In this document: piece by piece, positions 1 through 7,780 of the stretch | How positions within the stretch are numbered: position 1 is the first letter of the stretch | Layout: every line of letters begins with the position of its first letter | Assembly: GCA_040383485.1 (NCBI GenBank) | Contig: JBEIDK010000041.1 | Coordinates: forward strand, 1 to 21,869 | Length of the DNA stretch: 21,869 nt | Direction of reading: 5' to 3' | Origin: JBEIDK01 sp040383485 | GTDB taxonomy: Bacteria; Bacteroidota; Bacteroidia; UBA4408 | The notes under the pieces: generated by a model | What the model saw: only the letters and a program-made list of their open reading frames with translations | Told to the model about the DNA's origin: nothing | Database searches by the model: none | Program-made: the position numbers and the translations under genes

Positions 1-1212
1 ACTATACCATGATTTCCAAAGCCCTACTTCTAGACCGTTATTATATTTACCCTCTTGTAACTTCTGACCACTTTCAAATAATGTAATCCAATTATTCGTT
101 TTTTTATCATTTTCATAATCACCGCGTTTCCAAAATTCGCCTGTTCTATAAAAATAAGTCCAAGTGCTATCGCGCAAATTATTTACACATTTCCCTTCAA
201 ATTCTTTTTTACCATTTGCGAAATAGTATTTCCAATACCCCACTTGCAAATCACTGTCAAGGCTACCTTCCATTTCTAAACTACCATCTTTTCTATACCA
301 CTGCCAAAAACCCGTTTTTCTATCATTAGTATAGTTACCTGTTCTACTTATTTTACCAGAAATATAGTAAATAGCCTTACCATTTTTTTTACCTTCGTTA
401 AAATTTTCTACCGATTCTAATTCATTGTTTGGAGTATAAAATTTCCATTCACCATTTTCATATCCATTCAAAAAACTTCCTTCAGCGCGTTTAGCCCCAT
501 TTTCGAAGTATTTCGTCATGGAGCCGTTACCATTGGCAATAATTTGTTTTCCTGACTTATCATTAAAAGTAATTATTTTTTTGCCCTTATCATCAAAATA
601 ACTTTCTTCTTTTAGCTGACTGCTAGGATAGTAAAACTTCCATGTACCTATTTCCTTATCCAACTTATAATTGCCTATTTTTTCAACGCCTCCATTATCA
701 AACCATTGAGTGTAGGTGCTATCTTGTAAATCGTTTTTAAAATAGCCTAGGCTTTGTAATTGTTTATTGTTGTAGAAATATTTCCATGTGCCAATCTTTT
801 TGCCGTTGCTATAATGTTCCTCACTTTTAGTATTACCATCATCGTAATAGCTTAATAGCAAACTGTCTGGTTTGTCTTGTTTATAATAGGTACTTAATGA
901 TGTTTTTCCATTTTGATAATAGTATTGAAACTGTCCATTTTTTTTACCATTTATATAATGTTCAACACCCTTTAATTTTCCATCTTCAAAGTATTGTTTC
1001 CATTCTCCATTTTCTTTCGAAAATTCGTAGTTACATTCTCTTGCTACCTTGCCATTTGGATAATAGTAAATAGAAAGGCCATGTTGCAGTCCATCTTTAA
1101 AATTTTCTTCACTTTTTTTTATGCCGTTTTTATAATTATCAATTCTAGGTTGAGCAATGCATAGCTGCATTGAAACAACCAAGAATACGAGTAGGTTGAA
1201 AGATTTAAGCAT
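1..1212 (-). CDS. Secreted MORN/YwqK-repeat protein (partial, C-terminus outside window)
   Basis: The reading frame is open from an ATG at 1212 to the window edge, 404 codons without a stop. It starts with a signal peptide (MLKSFNLLVFLVVSMQLCIA, then Q), giving an -A-Q cleavage site. The rest is a tandem array of roughly 23-residue repeats of the form NGKK-G-W-x-Y-Y-x-NGK-x-x-x-E, about 15 copies in the visible part. This is the MORN_2 / YwqK-type repeat (COG2849), a beta-hairpin repeat common in Bacteroidota exported proteins. Some databases label it 'toxin-antitoxin YwqK family antitoxin'. I see no toxin partner, so I do not adopt that role. It begins 21 nt after the stop of the secreted protein upstream, so the two are probably co-transcribed. 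Its molecular function is unknown. Whether a sorting or lipoprotein signal exists at the C-terminus cannot be seen. Confidence 0.85.
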   Translation of the reverse strand, partial: MLKSFNLLVFLVVSMQLCIAQPRIDNYKNGIKKSEENFKDGLQHGLSIYYYPNGKVARECNYEFSKENGEWKQYFEDGKLKGVEHYINGKKNGQFQYYYQNGKTSLSTYYKQDKPDSLLLSYYDDGNTKSEEHYSNGKKIGTWKYFYNNKQLQSLGYFKNDLQDSTYTQWFDNGGVEKIGNYKLDKEIGTWKFYYPSSQLKEESYFDDKGKKIITFNDKSGKQIIANGNGSMTKYFENGAKRAEGSFLNGYENGEWKFYTPNNELESVENFNEGKKNGKAIYYISGKISRTGNYTNDRKTGFWQWYRKDGSLEMEGSLDSDLQVGYWKYYFANGKKEFEGKCVNNLRDSTWTYFYRTGEFWKRGDYENDKKTNNWITLFESGQKLQEGKYNNGLEVGLWKSWYS

Positions 1213-1233
1213 TAAATAATTTTGAGAATAAAG

Positions 1234-3378
1234 TTAACGAACCAGTGCAACAGTTCCATTCAAGTAAACAAATTCGTTCTTCATATTTTTATACCGAATT
1301 TGCCATGAATACAATCCTTCCTGACTCTGAACTCCTCTATATGAGCCATCCCAACCTTGGTCTACTTTATTTGAAGTACAAATTAAAGTTCCCCAACGGT
1401 CAAAAATTTTTAATTCATAACTTTCATTAGGTATAAAAATCATGGTTGGTTTAAAAACTGGGTTATAGCCATCTGGAGGGGTGAAGGCGTTTGGCACAAA
1501 AATATGTGGCGTCTGACGAATACATACAAAGTTAGAATAACTTGAATCTATTGAATAATGAATGGTATCAAATACCGACACACCCATTACTCTATAGCAA
1601 TAATGACCATCTGGATTTAGGGTGTCAGAAAAATCGTCGATATAAGTAATGCCACTATCTAATAATTGTTTTTTAATTAATCTTTCTTCGAAACGATTGC
1701 TGTATGAACGATAAATTTCGTAATAATTAACGCCGCTTACCCACCCAACATAATTACTCCAGCTCATTTCACTTGTAAAATTAAGTTCGGCTGTTGTTTC
1801 TAAGAAAATAGTCTTGGCAATATTTGATACTAGGGATTTATTTTCACAACTATCAATGGCCTGTACTTTATAAAAATAGCTTAATTCACTTGTAAGTGCT
1901 GTTGTATCCTTAAACTGCAACGTGTCTTTATGGGGATGAAAAGGTATAACAGCTACCTTGTCTTCAAAAGTGCCATCAACACTTTCTGACCTAAAAATTT
2001 CGTAGCGTTTAAGTGATGCAAGTGTATCGTTTGTAAAGTTGCCTTTAACAAAGCCATTAGGTAATATTGTAACATATTTTAAATAAACCTCAATTGGTTG
2101 CTTGGGAACTGCAGCAAATAAAGTATCAAAATTTGACATTGAATTAAAATTGCCACTCACGTCTTTGGCTTCAATCTGAAAAACGTATGTTGCTACTTCT
2201 TTACCAGAAATATAAGTATAGTTTGTACTTGAAGGGTCTAAAGTTGCAGCAACAGAAAAAGGTGCACCGTTTTTACTTACCCAAACATTATATTCTTTAA
2301 CCCCAGTTGTCCAATTTTTATAAGCACACCATGATAAACTAGCCTCATAAGTACATTGATTAAAAGTATGAGATACAGTTATTGAATTATGAAATAAACT
2401 TGGTTGACCAACTTTAATTTTAGGGCCATTTCCTGGAGGCACATAAGTTGGGCAATTAAAAAAAGAAGCTACTCTAAAACTAATACATTTCTCACAGCCT
2501 AACAGAGTATCAATATCTGTATATGTAACTGAATTTATTCCATTTTTAGTAGCAATTTCATCTGGACTTCCGCAATTGTCTTTGTAAATTTTGTAACCTT
2601 GTGTAGCGCTTGAAGTAGAGGGAAGCCAATTAACAATGCTTAATCCCACATTATTTTTTGTAGCATTTGTTATAAATGGCGCATCAGGTCCGGGTGTTAA
2701 AAAGCTATTTGTTACAGCGTTCGATTTTGAAAAACAGCCAGATAAAAAATCTCTAATTTCAATAAGATAAGTTACATCATCGTCACATTTCCCAATTAAG
2801 TTGTCAGTGTAATTAACAAGTGTTGTGGAGTCAGACAATGATGTTGATGAGTATATTGGTAAATTATACTCTTTAAAACCTCTCTTTACTTGATAGTAAG
2901 AGCTTGATGTAGGTAACAAAGGATTTCTAATAGCATTCCAAGTAAGATTAGAATTACCATCGTTTGCACTTGAATATTCTAAATAAATTGTTGAAACAGT
3001 ATCAGAATAAGATAGTAAACCAGGCGTAGCGTTTGCTGTATATGAAACTACCGTATAAAAATAATACGGTTGATTGTTAGCATCAGGATTAGGAATTGGT
3101 ACGGCAGGAGTTGTATTTGTAAGTGAAGGATTATTATTATTTGGGTCAATATAAATATTATAAGGTCCGTTTTTATCAATTGAATAATGGATTTCAAAAA
3201 AATCGAAGTTAGCATTACCACTGACCAATGGTGGCAAAAATGTCAGCATAACATCTCCGCTTGTTTGCACGCTTACACATGTAATTGCTTTTGGACCAAC
3301 AACATCTTGTGCAAATATTCTTTTTGCTTGAATGCTATGTATAATTATTAATAAAAAAACAAGTGATTTAAAGTTCAT
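1234..3378 (-). CDS. Large secreted Fn3-like repeat protein with type B T9SS sorting domain
   Basis: The frame is open back to 3423, but only through a TTG codon. The ATG at 3378 is preferred because it gives a signal peptide at once (MNFKSLVFLLIIIHSIQAKR, then IFAQ) and lies 17 nt after a good -7 box. The product is about 714 residues. The body holds several fibronectin-type-III/Ig-like units. Two of them carry the related motifs LSWCAYKNWTTGVKEY and MSWSNYVGWVSGVNYY, followed by V/I-W/Y-x-S. The last ~90 residues (from PNAFTPPDGYNP through FDRWGTLI and GWDGSYRG to the end) match the gliding-motility-associated C-terminal domain, the type B sorting signal of the type IX secretion system. The protein should therefore be exported and released or anchored at the surface. 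There is no catalytic motif, and an adhesin or matrix role is inference. It is followed at 21 nt by the MORN-repeat gene. Confidence 0.85.
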   Translation of the reverse strand: MNFKSLVFLLIIIHSIQAKRIFAQDVVGPKAITCVSVQTSGDVMLTFLPPLVSGNANFDFFEIHYSIDKNGPYNIYIDPNNNNPSLTNTTPAVPIPNPDANNQPYYFYTVVSYTANATPGLLSYSDTVSTIYLEYSSANDGNSNLTWNAIRNPLLPTSSSYYQVKRGFKEYNLPIYSSTSLSDSTTLVNYTDNLIGKCDDDVTYLIEIRDFLSGCFSKSNAVTNSFLTPGPDAPFITNATKNNVGLSIVNWLPSTSSATQGYKIYKDNCGSPDEIATKNGINSVTYTDIDTLLGCEKCISFRVASFFNCPTYVPPGNGPKIKVGQPSLFHNSITVSHTFNQCTYEASLSWCAYKNWTTGVKEYNVWVSKNGAPFSVAATLDPSSTNYTYISGKEVATYVFQIEAKDVSGNFNSMSNFDTLFAAVPKQPIEVYLKYVTILPNGFVKGNFTNDTLASLKRYEIFRSESVDGTFEDKVAVIPFHPHKDTLQFKDTTALTSELSYFYKVQAIDSCENKSLVSNIAKTIFLETTAELNFTSEMSWSNYVGWVSGVNYYEIYRSYSNRFEERLIKKQLLDSGITYIDDFSDTLNPDGHYCYRVMGVSVFDTIHYSIDSSYSNFVCIRQTPHIFVPNAFTPPDGYNPVFKPTMIFIPNESYELKIFDRWGTLICTSNKVDQGWDGSYRGVQSQEGLYSWQIRYKNMKNEFVYLNGTVALVR

Positions 3379-3394
3379 ACTTTTTATAAGATAA

Positions 3395-3425
3395 CAAAAA
3401 TAGTTTTTATTAGTTTTAAACAAAA
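3395..3425 (-). promoter_or_regulatory. Bacteroidetes-type promoter for the Fn3-like secreted protein
   Basis: On the minus strand TTTTG (3425-3421) is followed after 18 nt by TATTTTTG (3402-3395), which fits the Bacteroidetes primary sigma consensus TTTG / TAnnTTTG. Transcription should start near 3389, only about 10 nt before the ATG at 3378. This supports that start over the upstream TTG. Confidence 0.65.
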
Positions 3426-3502
3426 TACATTTGGAATAAAAGTACGATAAAAAGTTATATTATAGTTAGCTTTCAATCAATAATGCTGATTGTTACATTT
3501 TA

Positions 3503-3533
3503 TTTTGAAAAGTAAAAGTAAAGTTTACTTTTG
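3503..3533 (+). promoter_or_regulatory. Bacteroidetes-type promoter for tRNA-Leu
   Basis: TTTTG (3503-3507), an 18-nt gap, then TACTTTTG (3526-3533): a full match to TTTG / TAnnTTTG. The predicted start is near 3540, about 16 nt before the mature tRNA 5' end. The geometry is identical to the minus-strand promoter about 100 nt away at 3395-3425, so the two promoters are divergent. Confidence 0.7.
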
Positions 3534-3555
3534 CCCTCCCGCTTTCAAATAGTAT

Positions 3556-3635
3556 GCCCAGCTGGCGGAATTGGTAGACGCGCTGGTCTCAAACACCTGT
3601 GGGAAACCGTGCCGGTTCGACTCCGGCGCTGGGTA
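3556..3635 (+). tRNA. tRNA-Leu (anticodon CAA)
   Basis: It folds as a class II tRNA. The acceptor stem is GCCCAGC (3556-3562) with GCTGGGT (3628-3634), including a G-U closing pair; the D-arm is leucine-like (GCGGAATTGGTAGACGC). The anticodon loop CTCAAAC (3588-3594) has anticodon CAA at 3590-3592, reading UUG. The T-arm GCCGG-TTCGACT-CCGGC is perfect, and the discriminator is A at 3635. CCA is not encoded, since the next bases are CAAA. The anticodon stem (3583-3587 with 3595-3599) contains one T-T mismatch at its second pair. The variable arm is short (about 11 nt) for a leucine tRNA, giving a total of 80 nt. Confidence 0.95.
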
Positions 3636-3644
3636 CAAAAGCGG

Positions 3645-3678
3645 AAAAGCTGTCAGAAATGGCGGCTTTTCTATTTTT
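3645..3678 (+). terminator. Rho-independent terminator after tRNA-Leu
   Basis: The 10-bp stem AAAAGCTGTC (3645-3654) with GGCGGCTTTT (3661-3670) includes two G-U pairs. It has a 6-nt loop and is followed by CTATTTTT. It lies 10 nt after the tRNA 3' end, on the same strand. Confidence 0.75.
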
Positions 3679-4228
3679 AGCGCCTTCAAAACTTTAGGTA
3701 CTCCATTTCCTCGCTGTTTGTTTTCGTAATAAACCATGTTGTGCATTGTTTCCCAACTATTGTTGTTAAGTAAAAAAACCAAAACGCTAAAAATGTTAAT
3801 TGAAAGGTCAATCAATATAACCATGCCCTTATTAAACAGAATAAATAATCCCTCAGCTTTTATTTATAAATAAAGAATTTTGATATTAATCGTTCGGTGG
3901 TTTATTGTTGATTAAAGATTTTTAGGAATTTAAAGATATTTCTAAATGCAATATAATGAAGTCTAATTATTCTTGTAATTTCTGAGAATGATCATTTTCG
4001 TTTTACTCTATTCTTAACTCTTCTAATTAAATGGGTAAAAATTTTCTCGGCGGAAATTAAGTTTAATCTTTTGATGAACTTACCACACACTAATTGAGAA
4101 AAAGAAAAAAATTGAAAAATGATAAAACTCATTTTTATAATTGGTAGTTTTAAAACTAGATTCGAAAAAAAGAAATAGTTTTGCTATTGAGTTTTTTAAC
4201 ATAAACAATCTTTTAAAATAAATTAAGA
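3679..4228. other. 550-nt gene-free stretch before hmgA
   Basis: No convincing gene was seen on either strand. Open frames here are antisense to the tRNA (minus strand, to 3824) or antisense to hmgA (minus strand, 4080-4565), and neither resembles a protein family. The stretch contains an AT-only 16-bp palindrome TTTATTTATAAATAAA (3859-3874) and, near hmgA, a 14-bp palindrome and a -7-like box listed separately. Base composition is very AT-rich, with poly-A/T tracts near 4100-4175. Confidence 0.6.
4145..4183 (+). promoter_or_regulatory. Candidate hmgA promoter with adjoining palindrome
   Basis: TAGTTTTG at 4176-4183 matches the -7 consensus TAnnTTTG and would start transcription near 4190, about 39 nt before the hmgA ATG. 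No clear TTTG lies at -33. That position is instead occupied by the perfect 14-bp palindrome TAGTTTTAAAACTA (4145-4158), which could be an activator or repressor site. In DNA this AT-rich a 14-bp palindrome can occur by chance. Confidence 0.4.
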
Positions 4229-5389
4229 ATGCCACTATATCACAAACTTGGAAAATTTCCGCACAAGCGACATACAACATTTTACAAAGAAGATGGTAAG
4301 TCTTTATACTATGAGCAGTTGTTTGGTACCGAAGGATTTCATGGAATGTCATCTTTGCTTTACCACACCCACAGACCAACCATTGTAAAAGAAATTGCTG
4401 CTGTACATAATGTTGAACCAGTAATTGAACATAATAAAAGCTTAAAATCTTTACGATTGAAAGGATTTGATATTCCGGCAGAAGATGATTTTTTGAAAAG
4501 TCGTAAAACCCTTTTGGTGAATAATGATTTACATATTGGATTGGCGGCACCTCGTTATAGTACAAAAGATTATTTTTATAAAAATGCCGATGCCGATGAA
4601 ATGATTTTTGTACATAAAGGAAAGGGTGTACTTAGAACTTTAGTAGGAAACATTCCTTTCGAATATGGTGATTACCTAATTATTCCTCGTGGTATGATTT
4701 ACCAAATAAATTTTGAAACTATCGATAATAGATTGCTGTATGTAGAATCATTCAGTCCTATCTACACTCCAAAAAGATATAAAAATTCTGTAGGGCAACA
4801 CCTTGAGCATTCTCCATTTTGTGAACGTGATTTTAAGTTACCACAAGATTTGGAAACACATGATGAGAAAGGCGATTTTTTAGTGAAGATTAAAAAGCAA
4901 CAAGTAATTTACGATTACATTTATGCTACACATCCATTTGATGTTGTTGGATGGGATGGTTACAACTATCCGTATGCAACATCAATTCATGATTTTGAGC
5001 CTATTACTGGACGTGTGCATCAGCCACCACCAGTGCACCAACATTTCGAAGCGCATAACTATGTAGTGTGTTCATTCTGTCCAAGACTTTATGATTATCA
5101 TCCACAGTCTATTCCTGCTCCATACAACCATTCTAATATTGATAGTGATGAGTTGCTGTATTATGTTGATGGTGATTTTATGAGTAGGAATGATATTGAA
5201 GCTGGTCAAATCACCTTGCATCCAGGTGGTATTCCGCACGGCCCACATCCAGGCGCTTATGAGCGAAGTATTGGTAAAAAAGAAACGCTTGAGTTAGCTG
5301 TTATGATTGATACTTTTAAACCTTTGATGATAACGCACGAAGCCATTAAAATTGATGATGGTAAGTATTACAAAAGTTGGTTAGAATAA
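4229..5389 (+). CDS. hmgA: Homogentisate 1,2-dioxygenase
   Basis: This 386-residue protein has the two-lobed cupin-like form of homogentisate dioxygenase. The enzyme uses Fe(II) and O2 to open the ring of homogentisate to maleylacetoacetate in tyrosine/phenylalanine breakdown. The N-terminus (PLYHKLGKFPHKRHTTF, then YEQLFGTEGFHGMSSLLYH) is characteristic of the family. The C-terminal iron site is visible: His301 and Glu308 in NHSNIDSDELLYY and His337 in HPGGIPHGPHPG correspond to the His-Glu-His ligand set. The His-rich RVHQPPPVHQHFEAHN (262-277) lies near the substrate pocket. It is shorter than the ~430-residue human and proteobacterial forms, as I recall for the Bacteroidota type. It stands alone: no fumarylacetoacetase, 4-hydroxyphenylpyruvate dioxygenase or isomerase gene is adjacent. 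It converges with the MFS gene, 9 nt between stops. Confidence 0.93.
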   Translation: MPLYHKLGKFPHKRHTTFYKEDGKSLYYEQLFGTEGFHGMSSLLYHTHRPTIVKEIAAVHNVEPVIEHNKSLKSLRLKGFDIPAEDDFLKSRKTLLVNNDLHIGLAAPRYSTKDYFYKNADADEMIFVHKGKGVLRTLVGNIPFEYGDYLIIPRGMIYQINFETIDNRLLYVESFSPIYTPKRYKNSVGQHLEHSPFCERDFKLPQDLETHDEKGDFLVKIKKQQVIYDYIYATHPFDVVGWDGYNYPYATSIHDFEPITGRVHQPPPVHQHFEAHNYVVCSFCPRLYDYHPQSIPAPYNHSNIDSDELLYYVDGDFMSRNDIEAGQITLHPGGIPHGPHPGAYERSIGKKETLELAVMIDTFKPLMITHEAIKIDDGKYYKSWLE

Positions 5390-5404
5390 AAATATAGTTT
5401 ATTC
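5384..5404. terminator. Short inverted repeat shared by two convergent gene ends
   Basis: GAATAAA (5384-5390), a 7-nt loop, then TTTATTC (5398-5404). Each arm is the last Glu codon plus stop of one gene (hmgA on plus, MFS on minus). It is AT-rich and weak as a terminator. If functional it would act for both strands. Otherwise the two transcripts must overlap at their 3' ends. Confidence 0.3.
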
Positions 5405-6700
5405 TGCCTTTTCTTTAGGTACCATAATCAATAGTACAAAACCAGCAACAAAGAATACTATTAAAGCTAAGATAGGTGTGCGCATGGTTGCACTTACTTG
5501 TGTTATTAAACCAAAGGTAAGCATGCCAAAAACAATACTTAGTTTTTCACACACATCATAAAAACTAAAGTAAGAAGTGTGGTCTGTTGTTTCAGGCAAA
5601 AACTTTGAATAGGTTGACCTTGACAATGATTGAATACCACCCATTACTAAACCAACAAAACCAGCAACTATGTAAAAATGAATAGCAGTATGCACAAATA
5701 AATAGGTACCTACACAAATACAAATCCAAATTAGTGTTGCGATAATTAGTGCTTTAATGTTTCCTATTTTTCTGGATACAAAGGAGAACAAATAGGCTCC
5801 AGCCATTGCCACAAATTGTATGATTAATATGGTTGTAATCAATTGGCCTGACTCCATTTTTATTTCATCCGAACCAAAATGATTTGCTACCAACATCACC
5901 GTTTGAACACCCATACTATATGCAAAAAAAGCTGGCAGAAATACAATGAGTCTTTTGTTGTGTTTTAGTTCACCAAATACTTTTCTAATCTCTGAATATC
6001 CTTTAAAAATAGAACTAGAATTGTCTTCATTTTTTTTAGCTTGAGAAACTCCATTAGGTAAAAAACGAAAGGGTATTTGTGCAAAACCAAACCACCAAAG
6101 GCCAACAAAAATAAATGCATAACGCATCATCTGTAGTTTTTCGGCACCAGTGTCGCGTGTCATTATTAAAGCAAGTGATAAAATCAATAATATGGAGCTT
6201 CCCCAATAGCCCATTGCAAAACCTTTTGCGCTTACCTTATCTTGCATTTCAGGTGGTGCAATTTCGGGCAAATATGAATTGTAGAACACCAAGCTACCTG
6301 TAAATCCAACGCAGGCCAATACAGCCATTAGTATCCCAAACCATAAATTAGTCTTATCAAAAAAATACATTGCAGCACAAGCTGATGCACCTAAGTAGCA
6401 GAAAAATTTCATGAATGATTTTTTACTTCCTCCATAATCGGCAATACCCGATAATAATGGTATTACAGATGCAACCAATAAAAATGAGAATGCCAAAGCA
6501 AAATCATATAAGGCAGTATTTTTTAAGTTAAAGCCTAAAAATGCAACTGTATTGTTTATAATGGTTCCATCTTCTGTCTTTGTTGAAGTTACCGCATTAT
6601 AATATATTGGGAAAATAGTTGCAGTAATTACTAAGTTATATACTGAGTTTGCTAAATCATAAGTAGCCCAAGCATTTATTATTTTTTTATTTGGTAGCAT
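5399..6700 (-). CDS. UMF1/Atg22-family MFS transporter
   Basis: This 433-residue polytopic membrane protein has about 12 hydrophobic segments. Near the N-terminus, INAWATYDLANSVYNLVI (8-25) is the hallmark of the Atg22/UMF1 branch of the major facilitator superfamily (the YDWANSAF-type motif). A conserved middle loop follows TM4-5, with FYNSYLPEIA and SAKGFAMGYWGSS (the 'lysosomal efflux-like' half). In the second half, GLVMGGIQSLSRSTYSKFLPE is a typical UMF1 signature. Fungal Atg22 exports amino acids from the vacuole, but the bacterial substrate is not established. Convergence with hmgA might hint at aromatic amino-acid or organic-acid transport, but that is only inference. Length fits the family and the ATG start is followed directly by the conserved motif. 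Confidence 0.88.
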   Translation of the reverse strand: MLPNKKIINAWATYDLANSVYNLVITATIFPIYYNAVTSTKTEDGTIINNTVAFLGFNLKNTALYDFALAFSFLLVASVIPLLSGIADYGGSKKSFMKFFCYLGASACAAMYFFDKTNLWFGILMAVLACVGFTGSLVFYNSYLPEIAPPEMQDKVSAKGFAMGYWGSSILLILSLALIMTRDTGAEKLQMMRYAFIFVGLWWFGFAQIPFRFLPNGVSQAKKNEDNSSSIFKGYSEIRKVFGELKHNKRLIVFLPAFFAYSMGVQTVMLVANHFGSDEIKMESGQLITTILIIQFVAMAGAYLFSFVSRKIGNIKALIIATLIWICICVGTYLFVHTAIHFYIVAGFVGLVMGGIQSLSRSTYSKFLPETTDHTSYFSFYDVCEKLSIVFGMLTFGLITQVSATMRTPILALIVFFVAGFVLLIMVPKEKAE

Positions 6701-6725
6701 GTTCTATTTCTGTTTTTCTTTAATA

Positions 6726-6733
6726 CAAACATA
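6726..6733 (-). promoter_or_regulatory. Candidate -7 box for the UMF1 transporter
   Basis: TATGTTTG on the minus strand (6733-6726) matches TAnnTTTG and lies 26 nt before the ATG at 6700. There is no clear TTTG at the -33 position, so this is a moderate call. Confidence 0.45.
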
Positions 6734-7012
6734 CAATTTTCATTGTGTTTAACGCAGATTACGCGTTATAGGTTCGTGGTGAAACACCAAAGCCCAATAA
6801 AATATGAACTATTAGGAATAAATCATATTGAATATATGATGCATGAGAAAAAGTTATTTACTTCATATTTTGAAGGGGTTTTGCGTTGTAATAGAATTTC
6901 TAATGCATAATCTGGGTTAAATAATTAGATAGAAACTAACAGATTTTTTAACAACAAATGAGGCAGGTTTAACTGAACATATTAATTAATGTAAGTTATA
7001 ATAATAAAGAGT
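6734..7012. other. Intergenic stretch with relics of dispersed repeats
   Basis: No gene was found in this stretch. It lies between the start of the UMF1 transporter and the end of the bat cluster. On the minus strand 6750-6765 reads as two degenerate copies of AATCTGCGT, a short repeat I recall as common in Bacteroidota genomes (recollection, not checked). A small hairpin TGGTG-AAA-CACCA sits at 6777-6789, and an 11-bp palindrome TAGAATTTCTA lies near 6893-6903. I see no strong rho-independent terminator for the bat operon, only an AT-rich near-palindrome around 6978-6995. Confidence 0.5.
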
Positions 7013-7780
7013 TTAAATCTCTTTTACATCTGTTTTAGCAAGCCAACCTTCATTACCATTATCTAATTTTACTCTGAGCCAATCATTTACTTGTTCAGTA
7101 ATCTTACATGTTGCTCCTTCGTGAATAACATATAAGCTAGTAGAATTATTGTTGGGTTCACTTTTTAGGGTTACAGAAGGTGTAAATATTACTGCACGAT
7201 GCGCAATTTTTGATTCATTAGATGCAGAAGTAATGATTATAAGCAGAATAGAAAAAACCAGTACCATAGCACCACTAAAAAAATAAAATTTCTTAAATAT
7301 TTGATTACGTGAATTGTAGAACAACCAGAATAATAAAAAAGCACCAAAACAAGCCAAAATTGATAACCATGCCCAGGTATTTGTGGTAAATGTTTGCAAG
7401 AAATTTTGATACCAATTCATAAAAAACAACTGCGGTATTGCCTCAATTTTATCGGTAGTTTTGTTGTTGGCGAGTTTTAAATTAACATACAAATCGTCGT
7501 CATTAGGCATCAATAATTTTGCTTTTTCATAATATAGAATAGCCTGAGGAATGCTATCTAGCTTATAATAAGCATTCCCTAAATTAAAATAAAGTTCGCC
7601 ACTACATTCATTGCTTGCTATAATTTTTTTGTATGCTACTATTGCCTCAGCATACTTTCCTTTTGTGTAAGCCTGATTTGCATTTTCGAATAGTTGCACA
7701 TTAGTATCCGCAAAACTAAAAGTTGCAAAAAATAGTAATGTGAATATAAAACCGAATATTTTATGTGGAAACTGTTTCAT
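7013..7780 (-). CDS. batE: BatE: TPR and SH3 membrane protein of the Bat locus
   Basis: This 255-residue protein starts with a signal peptide (MKQFPHKIFGFIFTLLFFAT, ending near FSFA-D). TPR repeats cover residues about 27-110 (NANQAYTKGKYAEAIVAYKK; YFNLGNAYYKLDSIPQAILYYEKA). Two membrane segments follow (about 136-155 and 166-185), then a C-terminal bacterial SH3 domain (about 193-252, ending DWLRVKLDNGNEGWLAKTDV). The order TPR - two TM - SH3 is that of BatE. Its ATG directly abuts the batD stop (TAG|ATG), so translation is coupled. It is the last gene of the cluster. In Bacteroides fragilis the bat genes are linked to aerotolerance. BatE probably helps scaffold a periplasmic complex with BatC and BatD, but its biochemical role is not established. 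Confidence 0.88.
   Translation of the reverse strand: MKQFPHKIFGFIFTLLFFATFSFADTNVQLFENANQAYTKGKYAEAIVAYKKIIASNECSGELYFNLGNAYYKLDSIPQAILYYEKAKLLMPNDDDLYVNLKLANNKTTDKIEAIPQLFFMNWYQNFLQTFTTNTWAWLSILACFGAFLLFWLFYNSRNQIFKKFYFFSGAMVLVFSILLIIITSASNESKIAHRAVIFTPSVTLKSEPNNNSTSLYVIHEGATCKITEQVNDWLRVKLDNGNEGWLAKTDVKEI

Noticed and set aside
1..1212. Antitoxin assignment for the YwqK-repeat protein
   Set aside because: It carries a signal peptide and no toxin gene is adjacent; the database name is not informative.
3379..3423. Upstream TTG start for the Fn3-like protein
   Set aside because: The promoter -7 box lies at 3395-3402, inside this extension, so the extension could not be transcribed.
3525..3824. 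99-codon open frame on the minus strand
   Set aside because: It is the antisense of the tRNA-Leu and its terminator, with no recognisable protein features.
3859..3874. 16-bp AT palindrome TTTATTTATAAATAAA
   Set aside because: Only A and T; expected by chance in such sequence, with no promoter nearby.
4080..4565. 161-codon open frame on the minus strand
   Set aside because: It overlaps the start of hmgA antisense and its hydrophobic, biased composition is a by-product of AT-rich sequence; hmgA is a clear family member.
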